From: Methylophaga sp.
Lineage (GTDB): Bacteria; Pseudomonadota; Gammaproteobacteria; Nitrosococcales; Methylophagaceae
Assembly: GCA_014762585.1 (NCBI GenBank)
Contig: JABURN010000187.1
Span: forward strand, 1 to 15,427
Direction: 5' to 3'
DNA length: 15,427 nt
Shown here: piece by piece, positions 1-6,231 of the stretch
Numbering within the stretch: the first letter of the stretch is position 1
Layout of the letters: every line of letters starts with the position of its first letter
Notes under the pieces: model-generated
What the model saw: only the letters and a program-made list of their open reading frames with translations
What the model was told of the DNA's origin: nothing
The model's database searches: none
Translations under genes and position numbers: made by a program

Positions 1-81
1 TTTTTTGTTTCAACGAGAAGCCGACCACACAGACCTACACTAGATCGCCCGAAGTCAGCGTCAGAGTTGTATAAGAGACAG
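1..81 (+). other. Illumina Nextera adapter remnant (not genomic)
   Basis: Bases 12-40 align without gaps to the P5 flow-cell primer (22 of 29 identical by eye). Bases 41-48 (TAGATCGC) equal the i5 index N501/S501. Bases 49-81 align without gaps to the Nextera Read-1 adapter (27 of 33), ending in the Tn5 mosaic end TATAAGAGACAG at 70-81. The T-rich bases 1-10 fit the poly-T linker of the grafted P5 oligo. Differences are substitutions only, as expected from the low-quality tail of a read running through a short insert. Genomic sequence starts at 82. Confidence 0.95.
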
Positions 82-885
82 AAAGAAGATCCGTCATTCC
101 GCGTCGAAACCGACGAAGACAGTGGCGAAACCATCATGAAAGGTATGGGTGAGCTTCACCTGGATATCAAAGTCGACATCCTCAAGCGGACTCATGGTAT
201 CGACGTTATCGTTGGTGAGCCACAGGTTGCCTACCGCGAAACGATTACCAAGCCGGTAACCGATACCTATACTCACAAGAAACAAACCGGTGGTTCCGGT
301 CAGTTCGCCCGTATCGATTACACCATCGAGCCAGGTGAAGCTGGTAGCGGCTTTGTATTCGAATCGACTGTTACCGGTGGTAACGTTCCCCGCGAATTCT
401 GGCCGGCAGTAGAAAGCGGCTTCAAGAAAATGATGAATCGCGGTGTGATGGCAGGCTTCCCTTGCCTTGACGTGAAAGTGAACCTGCAGGACGGTGCCTT
501 CCACGCGGTTGACTCCTCCGCTGTAGCTTATGAGCTGGCTGCTCAGGCTGCCTACCGTCAGTCCATGCCTAAAGCTGGCCCGCAGCTGCTGGAACCAATC
601 ATGAAAGTCGACGTCTTCACCCCTGAAGATAACGTCGGTGACGTTATTGGTGACCTGAACCGTCGTCGTGGCATGATCAAGTCGCAAGACGCTGGTGCGA
701 CTGGTGTGCGTATCAAAGCTGACGTGCCACTGAGCGAAATGTTCGGTTACATCGGCTCACTGCGTACCATGACTTCTGGTCGTGGTCAGTTCTCCATGGA
801 ATTCCTGCAATACAGCCCATGTCCGAAAAACGTGGCTGATGAAGTCATCAAGGAAGTTCAGGAGCGTGAAGCTGCCAAGAAATAA
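82..885 (+). CDS. fusA: Elongation factor G, C-terminal part (5' end missing)
   Basis: Translation GTPase EF-G, which drives ribosomal translocation and, with RRF, ribosome recycling in the cytoplasm. 267 codons remain, about the last 38% of a protein near 700 residues. They cover the end of domain III ([20 protein letters not shown]), domain IV ([11 protein letters not shown], then [15 protein letters not shown]) and domain V ([20 protein letters not shown], then [10 protein letters not shown]). The G domain lies outside. Five apparent upstream codons (MYKRQ) are adapter and must be excluded. The tail ([17 protein letters not shown]...) is longer than in E. coli FusA and, as I recall the family, resembles the second gammaproteobacterial EF-G (FusA2). 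A terminator and unrelated genes follow instead of tuf, so this copy is not in a standard str operon. EF-G identity is certain; the paralogue assignment is inference. Confidence 0.93.
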   Translation, partial: KEDPSFRVETDEDSGETIMKGMGELHLDIKVDILKRTHGIDVIVGEPQVAYRETITKPVTDTYTHKKQTGGSGQFARIDYTIEPGEAGSGFVFESTVTGGNVPREFWPAVESGFKKMMNRGVMAGFPCLDVKVNLQDGAFHAVDSSAVAYELAAQAAYRQSMPKAGPQLLEPIMKVDVFTPEDNVGDVIGDLNRRRGMIKSQDAGATGVRIKADVPLSEMFGYIGSLRTMTSGRGQFSMEFLQYSPCPKNVADEVIKEVQEREAAKK

Positions 886-906
886 TCTGATTATTTCTGA
901 ACGATT

Positions 907-938
907 AAAAGGGCTGATTGTTATCAGCCCTTTTTTTT
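907..938 (+). terminator. Rho-independent terminator of the EF-G gene
   Basis: Perfect 8-bp stem GGGCTGAT/ATCAGCCC (911-918 and 923-930) with a 4-base loop, preceded by AAAA and followed by eight T. It starts 21 bases after the EF-G stop codon. Confidence 0.95.
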
Positions 939-1009
939 GCCCGAAATAAAGGGAACCAAGCGAGTTCATAAGCACCATAGTTAATGTGAAGCCTGATTCA
1001 GGAGCAGCG

Positions 1010-1390
1010 ATGGAACTCACAAGGCATGGCTTGAATATCGGTTTGGAGCGTTCCGGTGAACAGTTTTATCTTTCTTTAAAAGTCAGCGGCAAACTGACTC
1101 ATGAAGATTATCAGAGTATGACGCCGATGCTCGAAGCGGCACTGACTGAAATCACATCGCCCAAAGTGAATGCCTTCATTGACGCCGTCGACCTCGAAGG
1201 CTGGGAACCGAGAGCTGTCTGGGATGATTTCAAGCTGGCACTCAAACACGGTAACGAGTTCGAAAAAATTGCCATTTATGGTTATAAAAAATGGCAGTCG
1301 GTGGCGGCCAGGCTGAGCAGCTGGTTTATTTCCGGTGAAGTGAAGTTTTTCGACGATCCGAAACAGGCATTACAGTGGTTGAACCAATAA
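1010..1390 (+). CDS. SpoIIAA-like (STAS-related) protein
   Basis: 126-residue cytosolic protein that looks like the SpoIIAA-like family (PF11964). These proteins have a STAS/SEC14-like alpha-beta fold, and their molecular role is generally unknown. It has no signal peptide or membrane segment. Typical features are the central strand NAFIDAVDLEGWEP (residues 54-67), an amphipathic helix RAVWDDFKLALKHGNEF (68-84), then KIAIYGYKKW (86-95) and the final FFDDPKQALQWL (113-124). The ATG at 1010 is preferred because AGGAG (1000-1004) sits 5 bases upstream; an in-frame GTG at 986 has no such site. wrbA follows after 15 bases, so the two are probably co-transcribed. Its position after the EF-G terminator suggests its own promoter at about 940-1000, but I see no convincing hexamers there. 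Confidence 0.8.
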   Translation: MELTRHGLNIGLERSGEQFYLSLKVSGKLTHEDYQSMTPMLEAALTEITSPKVNAFIDAVDLEGWEPRAVWDDFKLALKHGNEFEKIAIYGYKKWQSVAARLSSWFISGEVKFFDDPKQALQWLNQ

Positions 1391-1405
1391 TCCAATGGAG
1401 GTCAT

Positions 1406-2017
1406 ATGACTAAAGTGCTGGTGGTTTATTACAGTATGTACGGACATGTGGAAACGATGGCCAAAGCGGTCGCAGAAGGTGCCGCCAAGGTGCAAGACAC
1501 CGAAGTGACACTTAAACGTGTACCTGAACTGATGACAAAGGAGCAGGCGGAAAGTGCCGGTGCCAAACTGGATCAGGATGCTCCAGAGGCGACGCCGCAG
1601 GAACTGGCTGATTATGATGCCATCATCTTCGGCACGCCTACCCGTTACGGCAATATGTGCGCCCAGATGCGTCAGTTTCTGGATCAGACCGGCGGGCTGT
1701 GGGCCAAAGGCAAGCTGATAGGTAAGGTCGGCAGCGTGTTTACCTCGACAGGAAGCCAGCATGGCGGACAGGAAACCACGCTGACGTCTTTTCATACCAA
1801 TCTGTTTCACTTCGGTATGGTCGTGGTCGGTGTGCCGTATTCGGTGTCAGAGCTGACCAATATGGATGAAATCACCGGCGGCACGCCCTATGGGGCCAGC
1901 ACGCTGGCAGGCGGCGATGGCAGCCGTCAGCCGACGGAGAATGAACTTAATATTGCCCGTTTCCAGGGTGAGCATGTGGCCAAAGTTGCGAGAAAGCTTC
2001 AGGGTGGACTGGATTAG
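1406..2017 (+). CDS. wrbA: WrbA-type NAD(P)H:quinone oxidoreductase (type IV)
   Basis: FMN-dependent flavodoxin-like enzyme that reduces quinones by two electrons, limiting semiquinone and oxidative stress; family members are cytosolic tetramers. At 203 residues it is close to the usual ~198. FMN-binding features: the phosphate loop [12 protein letters not shown] (residues 8-19), [20 protein letters not shown] (76-95), the loop [11 protein letters not shown] (114-124) and [19 protein letters not shown] (158-176), all in the order seen in E. coli WrbA. GGAGG at 1397-1401 gives a strong ribosome binding site for the ATG. It shares a likely operon with the SpoIIAA-like gene. A weak hairpin without a T run lies downstream (2058-2074), so termination before the tRNA is unclear. 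Confidence 0.96.
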   Translation: MTKVLVVYYSMYGHVETMAKAVAEGAAKVQDTEVTLKRVPELMTKEQAESAGAKLDQDAPEATPQELADYDAIIFGTPTRYGNMCAQMRQFLDQTGGLWAKGKLIGKVGSVFTSTGSQHGGQETTLTSFHTNLFHFGMVVVGVPYSVSELTNMDEITGGTPYGASTLAGGDGSRQPTENELNIARFQGEHVAKVARKLQGGLD

Positions 2018-2104
2018 TCTCAGACACTGCTTGTAAGTTGCTTTCAGTGGCATAGTCCCGAGGCAGCGCCTTGGCTGGATATTTCCTTGCGGGCCGTGTT
2101 TTTT

Positions 2105-2110
2105 TATAAT
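2105..2110 (+). promoter_or_regulatory. Candidate -10 box of the tRNA-Pro promoter
   Basis: An exact TATAAT ends 9 bases before the tRNA, the right distance for a start site just upstream of the mature 5' end. The matching -35 at 17-bp spacing (TTTCCT, 2082-2087) is poor, so only the -10 is offered. A run of T (2099-2105) lies directly upstream. Confidence 0.55.
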
Positions 2111-2119
2111 CAATGACTA

Positions 2120-2196
2120 CGGAGTGTAGCTCAGCCTGGTAGAGCACTGCCTTCGGGAGGCAGGGGTCGGAGGTTCGAATCCTCTCACTCCGACCA
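2120..2196 (+). tRNA. proK: tRNA-Pro(CGG)
   Basis: 77-base gene that folds by eye. The acceptor stem CGGAGTG/CACTCCG is perfect over 7 bp, the D stem is GCTC/GAGC, and the anticodon stem CTGCC/GGCAG holds the loop TTCGGGA. The anticodon is CGG at 2154-2156, which reads the proline codon CCG. The T arm is GGAGG TTCGAAT CCTCT (one G-U pair), and an encoded CCA ends the gene at 2194-2196. The D-loop and variable-loop sequences match E. coli proK closely. It follows wrbA on the same strand by about 100 bases and probably has its own promoter. No partial copy of the tRNA 3' end is present in the window, so there is no sign of element integration here. Confidence 0.97.
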
Positions 2197-2281
2197 GTCA
2201 TGCTGCTCTGACTTCTTTCTGCTGTCACAGGGCTGTCTGCTTGGCAGTGAGCTTTAATGTCATCGACCTAGGTCTGAGTTA

Positions 2282-2866
2282 TCAGTCAAATTGCCAGCGT
2301 AACCAGCCCAGAAAGACATTGCCTTTATTGCGGGTACCCGGTACATACGTTGTCTGAAAAGTCAGGCTTTTATAGCCGACTGAGCCCAGCGGCAGCACAT
2401 AGGGAACAGGCACATAATGCCAGTTTTCACGCATGGTGACCCCTGCGGTCAGGCCCAGTCCGAGCCGAAAGTCCTGTTCTCGCTCAAGTGGTCGCCATAT
2501 TTTTTCGTAGGCATAGCCAGCGACCGGTTCCCATTCATCCTGCGAATCGCGAAAAGTCATCAGATACAGGCCATGCCAGTCGCCGTCGTTATCATAGCGC
2601 GTCAGACCATAGCCGGCGCCCCAGGCCTGTTCATTGTATTCTCTGCGGCGATCTTTATCCCAGGCGAAAGGCACATGCCAGCTGAATAAAGGCAGATAAA
2701 GTTCATGATGATCCGGAGATTGCCGGGTCTTGACGCTGTTGGTCTTCAGCCGATCCCAGAGCACGCTGGGCAGATATGTGTCCGAAGTAGGCTTCTCTTC
2801 TACCTCATCGGCATAGAGAGGAAAACAGAGCAATAACAGTATCAGCGCTTGTTTGCCTGGATGCAT
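2282..2866 (-). CDS. pagP: PagP-type lipid A acyltransferase
   Basis: Outer-membrane eight-stranded beta-barrel enzyme that transfers a palmitate chain from phospholipid to lipid A, which in the known family lowers innate detection and resists antimicrobial peptides. 194 residues against 186 in E. coli. A signal peptide (KQALILLLLCFPLYA, to about residue 19) is followed by a conserved body. The catalytic triad residues are His64 (LFSWHVPFA), Asp107 and Ser108 (TFRDSQDEW), equivalent to E. coli mature H33, D76 and S77. WHGLY, WRPL, TAGVT, NWHYVPVP and YVPGT are shared with E. coli. The acyl-ruler residue (E. coli Gly88) is Ala119 here (GYAYEKIW against GYGWESTW). The ATG at 2866 is chosen over 2872 because AGGAGG (2873-2878) is 6 bases from the former and abuts the latter. 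It diverges from the cupredoxin gene. Confidence 0.95.
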   Translation of the reverse strand: MHPGKQALILLLLCFPLYADEVEEKPTSDTYLPSVLWDRLKTNSVKTRQSPDHHELYLPLFSWHVPFAWDKDRRREYNEQAWGAGYGLTRYDNDGDWHGLYLMTFRDSQDEWEPVAGYAYEKIWRPLEREQDFRLGLGLTAGVTMRENWHYVPVPYVLPLGSVGYKSLTFQTTYVPGTRNKGNVFLGWLRWQFD

Positions 2867-2900
2867 AGCCATCCTCCTGTGGATGTGACTATTACAATTT

Positions 2901-2928
2901 ATCTTACGTCAGAAACTAAGCTTCTCAA
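2901..2928 (-). promoter_or_regulatory. Candidate sigma-70 promoter of pagP
   Basis: On the minus strand TTGAGA (2923-2928) and TAAGAT (2901-2906) are separated by 16 bases, about 35 bases upstream of the pagP start. The region 2867-3000 is the divergent spacer shared with the cupredoxin gene. No PhoP-box-like direct repeat was recognised, so regulation is open. Confidence 0.35.
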
Positions 2929-3000
2929 AGCACGTCGAATGCAGAGTGAGATTGAGATGACTCTTCAACCCGTGTCCAAAAACTATAAGGAGAAAAGAGA

Positions 3001-3510
3001 ATGTTTCGCCATAACCCGGATAAGTCCACATCCATAACAGCACTGTATTCATGGCTTATGTTGCTTGGCCTGATGACTGTTGCGAATGTCGTTTCAGCGG
3101 AGGGCGATTTGACCCGTCAGGAGCCGATAGCGGTGGAAGTTCAACTGGGTGTAGGCAATGCACACAAGTTCTCACCCAGCCATCTTGAGTTTGAAACCGG
3201 CAAGCTTTATAAACTGGTGCTGATCAACAACAGTAATGTTAAACATTATTTCACCTCCTATGGTCTGGCGAAACGGGTATTTTCACGCAAGGTCCAGGTG
3301 ATGAAACAGAGTCCTGAAGGTTTCAGTCGAACTGCTGAAATCAAGGGCGACATCAGCGAGATTGAAGTATTTCCCGGACATCGGGTTGAGTGGTGGTTCG
3401 TACCGGTTCAGACCGGTGAACTGAATGATTTGCACTGTCACGTTGACGATGAAGCTTCAGGGATGACCCATGCCGAGCTGGGCATGACCGGCAGCATTAC
3501 AATTCGTTGA
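3001..3510 (+). CDS. Secreted cupredoxin-like copper protein
   Basis: 169-residue exported protein of the plastocyanin/azurin fold. A signal peptide with hydrophobic core YSWLMLLGLMTVANV (residues 16-30) probably ends at VVSA (31-34). The mature part carries the cupredoxin pattern: FSPSHLEFETGKLYKLVLIN (57-76), first ligand His82 (NSNVKHYF), IEVFPGHRVEWWFVPVQTGE (121-140), then the ligand loop with Cys146, His157 and Met162 (HCHVDDEASGMTHAELGM, 145-162) and a final strand TGSITIR. The Cys-to-His spacing is 10 residues, against 2 in plastocyanin and 4 in azurin, and His147 directly follows the Cys. Likely role is periplasmic copper binding or electron transfer; no partner oxidase is adjacent. 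AAGGAG at 2987-2992 supports the ATG at 3001. Confidence 0.82.
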   Translation: MFRHNPDKSTSITALYSWLMLLGLMTVANVVSAEGDLTRQEPIAVEVQLGVGNAHKFSPSHLEFETGKLYKLVLINNSNVKHYFTSYGLAKRVFSRKVQVMKQSPEGFSRTAEIKGDISEIEVFPGHRVEWWFVPVQTGELNDLHCHVDDEASGMTHAELGMTGSITIR

Positions 3511-3520
3511 ACAGACAGAC

Positions 3521-3554
3521 CGCAGCAGGCGAGTGTCGTATCTCGCCTGCTGCG
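3521..3554. terminator. Perfect 13-bp inverted repeat, probable bidirectional terminator
   Basis: CGCAGCAGGCGAG (3521-3533) and its exact complement CTCGCCTGCTGCG (3542-3554) flank an 8-base loop. It sits between the convergent 3' ends of the cupredoxin gene (plus, ends 3510) and the UPF0210 gene (minus, ends 3563). There is no uninterrupted T run on either side, so it may be a stabilising 3' stem rather than a classic terminator. Confidence 0.6.
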
Positions 3555-3562
3555 TCAATGTC

Positions 3563-4936
3563 CTAGTTAACGAGACTTTGTATTGGCGCCGGAATTCGAC
3601 CACCCAGTCGTACAAAACGATTTTCCTGGCTGCCCATGTTGACTGCCATCACCGGGCCTTCTCCCAGCAGACCGCCGAACACGACATGATCGCCGGCTTG
3701 TTTTCCCGGCGCAGGAATCAATCGAGCTGCCGTGGTCTTCTTGTTGATGACACCGATGGCCATTTCATCAGCAATAATCGCTGAAAGCATCTCTGCCGAG
3801 GTATCACCGGGCAGGGCGATCATATCCAGACCGACAGAGCAGACTGCAGTCATCGCTTCCAGTTTTTCCAGCGCCAGCGTGCCCTCTGCAGCTGAGCGGG
3901 CGATAGTCAGATCTTCACAGACCGGGATAAAGGCACCGCTTAAGCCCCCTACATGGGAGCTGGCAAAGGCGCCGCCTTTTTTAACAGCATCATTGAGCAT
4001 GGCCAGAAATGCGGTACTGCCGGGTGCTCCGATTGCAGGCAGGCCGATGGCCTCAAAGATTTCACCGACACTGTCGTTTTCATTCGGGGTCGGTGCCAGT
4101 GACAAATCGACAATGTCAAATGGCAGGCCCAGGATCTCAGCGACCTCACGGCCGACCAGTTCACCGGCACGGGTAAGACGGGCTGCGGTCTGTTTAATGA
4201 CATCGGCAGCGCGGCTGAGATCCATATTGTCTTCTTCGGCCATGGCCCGTTCCAGCGCTGCTTTCACCACGCCGGGGCCACTGACACCGACACTCACCAC
4301 GGCATCGGCTTCACCGATACCCAGGTATGCGCCGGCCATAAAAGGCACGTCCTGGGGTATATTGGCAAATACCACCAGTTTGGCGGCAGCCAGACCATCA
4401 TCATCAGCGGTCATCGCTGCAGCCTGTTTGATGACCACCCCCATGCGTTTGATGGCGTCCATATTGAGGCCGGCCCGGGTGCTGGCGACATTGACCGAAG
4501 AGCAGACCCGCTGGCTTTCGGTTAAAGCCTGTGGAATCGCCTCAATCAGCGCCTGGTCGCCGCGGCTCATGCCTTTTTCGACCAGTGCGCTGAAACCACC
4601 GACAAAATCCACGCCCAGCTCAATCGCTGCCTTATCCAGCGTCAGCGCAATTTCGACCATTTGATCAGCATTAAACGGGGCGCCGACCACGCCGATCGGA
4701 CTCACCGAAATACGCTTATTGGCCACTTCAATACCGTAACGGCGTTCAATACGGTTGCAGGTTGCGACCAGCTGACCGGCGGTACGGGTGATTTTGTCGT
4801 AAATCTTGCGTTTGAACGTCTCAATATCATCGCTGACACAGTCCGTTAAATTAATGCCGACAGTGACGGTGCGCAGGTCCAGGTTTTCCTCACGGACCAT
4901 TTGCAGGGTGGAAATAATCTCTTTTGGCGTAAGCAT
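3563..4936 (-). CDS. UPF0210 / DUF711 (PFL-like) family protein
   Basis: 457-residue cytosolic protein of the UPF0210/DUF711 family, described as structurally related to pyruvate formate-lyase-type barrels; no reaction is established. Family features visible: DLRTVTVGINL (residues 20-30), RISVSPIGVVGAPF (75-88), CSSVNVASTRAGLNMDAI (145-162), GVSGPGVVKAALE (217-229), DLSLAPTPNENDSVGEI (277-293), GLSGAFIPVCEDL (331-343) and the C-terminal ARLIPAPGKQAGDHV (404-418) with GGLLGEGPVM (421-430). Cysteines are at 33, 60, 145, 340 and 366. No canonical glycyl-radical motif is seen near the C-terminus, so a radical mechanism is not supported. AGGA lies 8 bases upstream of the ATG. The double-ACT gene lies 24 bases upstream; this pairing recurs in bacteria and suggests an amino-acid-sensing partner. 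Confidence 0.93.
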   Translation of the reverse strand: MLTPKEIISTLQMVREENLDLRTVTVGINLTDCVSDDIETFKRKIYDKITRTAGQLVATCNRIERRYGIEVANKRISVSPIGVVGAPFNADQMVEIALTLDKAAIELGVDFVGGFSALVEKGMSRGDQALIEAIPQALTESQRVCSSVNVASTRAGLNMDAIKRMGVVIKQAAAMTADDDGLAAAKLVVFANIPQDVPFMAGAYLGIGEADAVVSVGVSGPGVVKAALERAMAEEDNMDLSRAADVIKQTAARLTRAGELVGREVAEILGLPFDIVDLSLAPTPNENDSVGEIFEAIGLPAIGAPGSTAFLAMLNDAVKKGGAFASSHVGGLSGAFIPVCEDLTIARSAAEGTLALEKLEAMTAVCSVGLDMIALPGDTSAEMLSAIIADEMAIGVINKKTTAARLIPAPGKQAGDHVVFGGLLGEGPVMAVNMGSQENRFVRLGGRIPAPIQSLVN

Positions 4937-4960
4937 GCTGAGTCCTGATTTAACGGAAGA

Positions 4961-5527
4961 TTAGTTGAGAATATTGCTGACAGATTCGAATATCCTGCGG
5001 TGTTGGACATTGATTTCCAGCTCCAGTCTGGAAGCAATCGCATCCAGAGCATCCCGCAGGTCATTCATTACCACTGCCCGGGGGACATCAACTTCAAACA
5101 CCATCAGGTTATCCATCGGGTTTTTACCGCCTTTGAAAATAGCCTGAATATTGCTGATATTGACGCCATGCTTGAATAATTCGCCAGCGATTTCAGCCAC
5201 CAGACCCTGACGGTCAGGACCAATCGCGGTGACGATGTAGGGTTGGGTCTCGGGTTTGTTCTGGTGCCAGTCTGAAGGTTCTGCCTGCCATGGGTGGACC
5301 CGGATATACAGATTCATTCCCCTGGTTTGATCCTGCAGAGACTGTTCCAGCTTCTCTGCACTGTCGTCTTCCGCCAGGTTGGCCATCAGCAATGCACCGA
5401 AGACGTTATCCAGTAGCGTCTGGCTCAGGTTTTCAATATTACCGTTGTGCTGATTGATGATGCTGGCCACCTTAGCCATGATCCCGGGCTGGTCACTACC
5501 CAAAACAGAAATTAAAACTTTATTCAT
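4961..5527 (-). CDS. Double ACT-domain protein (GcvR/UPF0237-like)
   Basis: 188-residue cytosolic protein with two ACT domains, small-ligand sensors that usually bind amino acids. The first (residues 2-77) opens with KVLISVLGSDQPGIMAKVAS and contains NGNIENLSQTLLDNVFGALL. The second (97-177) opens with YIVTAIGPDRQGLVAEIAGE and contains HGVNISNIQA and MVFEVDVP. Each has the DxPG or DRxG turn of the ligand-binding loop. The layout resembles the glycine cleavage regulator GcvR, while the gene context (next to UPF0210) resembles the UPF0237 proteins, which have a single ACT domain. The ATG at 5527 is chosen over an in-frame TTG at 5548 because homologous sequence begins at MNKVLISV. The start lies 65 bases beyond the yqaE-like stop. 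Most likely it regulates or is a subunit of the UPF0210 protein. Confidence 0.88.
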   Translation of the reverse strand: MNKVLISVLGSDQPGIMAKVASIINQHNGNIENLSQTLLDNVFGALLMANLAEDDSAEKLEQSLQDQTRGMNLYIRVHPWQAEPSDWHQNKPETQPYIVTAIGPDRQGLVAEIAGELFKHGVNISNIQAIFKGGKNPMDNLMVFEVDVPRAVVMNDLRDALDAIASRLELEINVQHRRIFESVSNILN

Positions 5528-5592
5528 TTGTGATATTCCAGAACTCAATTAGACCGTACTAGCGGGTAAAGACAGGGCAGGGGGCTGCAAGT

Positions 5593-5751
5593 TCAGCGCT
5601 TGGCAATGATCCAGACGGCATGGACGATTCCCGGAATATAACCCAGCAGGGTCAAGAGAATATTAAGCCAGAAGGCGCCGCCGAGTCCGACTTGTAGGAA
5701 TACCCCGAGTGGTGGCAATAAAATCGCAATAAGAACGCGGATAAAATCCAT
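5593..5751 (-). CDS. YqaE/Pmp3 family small membrane protein
   Basis: 52-residue protein with two hydrophobic helices: VLIAILLPPLGVFLQVG (residues 6-22), a short turn with FWLN (27-30), and ILLTLLGYIPGIVHAVWIIA (31-50), ending in KR. The PPLGVF and GYIPGIVHA blocks are the signature of the Pmp3/YqaE/SNA3 family. These plasma-membrane proteolipids are linked in yeast and plants to membrane potential and salt stress; the bacterial role is not settled. GAAGGAAG, about 7 bases upstream of the ATG, is a strong ribosome binding site. It lies 21 bases after the DUF4112 gene on the same strand and is likely co-transcribed. Length and composition are typical of the family. Confidence 0.92.
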   Translation of the reverse strand: MDFIRVLIAILLPPLGVFLQVGLGGAFWLNILLTLLGYIPGIVHAVWIIAKR

Positions 5752-5772
5752 GAAAATCTTCCTTCAAAACTA

Positions 5773-6231
5773 TCAGTAGCCCTGGATACGTGACCACAAC
5801 AGACCAATCAGCCAGCCTGCTAACATCACGACCAGGGCAAGAACGATGACGACAGCCAGAATAAACAGCATATTCTCCAGCAGGGAGCGACGTGCAGTTT
5901 GTTGCGGAGCCTGCTCATAATGTGCCAGCAATTCACTGTTCTTCTGGTTGGCTTTCCAGACAAAATCAAACAGGTCCCCGATCACGGGCAGACTGCCTAC
6001 GCCGGTATCGATCAGTACATTAATGATCATTCTCAGCAGTACGCTACGCGGCACACCTAATTGATTGGCTTTAATCACAATCAGAGAAGCCAGGAGACCA
6101 CTGAAAAAATCACCTAAGCCAGGAATCAGACCGATAAAGCCGTCGAGCCCGATTCGGTAGCCGCCCGGAAGCGGTATGCTGTTATCGAGAAGCCAGCTCA
6201 GTTTTTCATGAAAACGTCTTTTTGCTGTCAT
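5773..6231 (-). CDS. DUF4112 domain membrane protein
   Basis: 152-residue protein of unknown function matching DUF4112. The conserved core runs from LDGFIGLIPGLGDFFSGLLA (residues 29-48) through LGVPRSVLLRMIINVLIDTG (58-77) and LPVIGDLFDFVWKANQKN (81-98). The two IPG/PVIGD turns are characteristic. A strongly hydrophobic C-terminal segment (LFILAVVIVLALVVMLAGWLI within 122-142) should cross the inner membrane; the earlier hydrophobic stretches may be further membrane or amphipathic segments. Its ATG overlaps the rluD stop codon (ATGA, 6228-6231), so translation is probably coupled to rluD. Nothing in the sequence indicates an enzymatic residue set. Confidence 0.85.
   Translation of the reverse strand: MTAKRRFHEKLSWLLDNSIPLPGGYRIGLDGFIGLIPGLGDFFSGLLASLIVIKANQLGVPRSVLLRMIINVLIDTGVGSLPVIGDLFDFVWKANQKNSELLAHYEQAPQQTARRSLLENMLFILAVVIVLALVVMLAGWLIGLLWSRIQGY

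Noticed and set aside
2058..2074. Hairpin CCGAGGC-AGC-GCCTTGG after wrbA as a terminator
   Set aside because: The loop is only three bases and no T run follows; the T7 run at 2099-2105 is too far away.
2120..2281. tRNA-Pro 3' end as an attachment site, with the palindrome GACCTAGGTC at 2265-2274
   Set aside because: No second copy of the tRNA 3' end, integrase or phage gene is visible; the 10-bp palindrome alone is not informative.
2952..2989. TTGAGA and TATAAG upstream of the cupredoxin gene as a promoter
   Set aside because: The spacing is about 26 bases and the -10 would overlap the ribosome binding site.
2849..3037. 62-residue open frame across the pagP-cupredoxin spacer
   Set aside because: It overlaps the 5' ends of both genes, including the cupredoxin ribosome binding site, and resembles nothing known to me.
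3732..4664. 310-residue open frame on the plus strand
   Set aside because: It lies wholly inside the UPF0210 gene on the other strand, is Ser/Ala/Pro-rich without family features, and has no ribosome binding site; it is a shadow frame.
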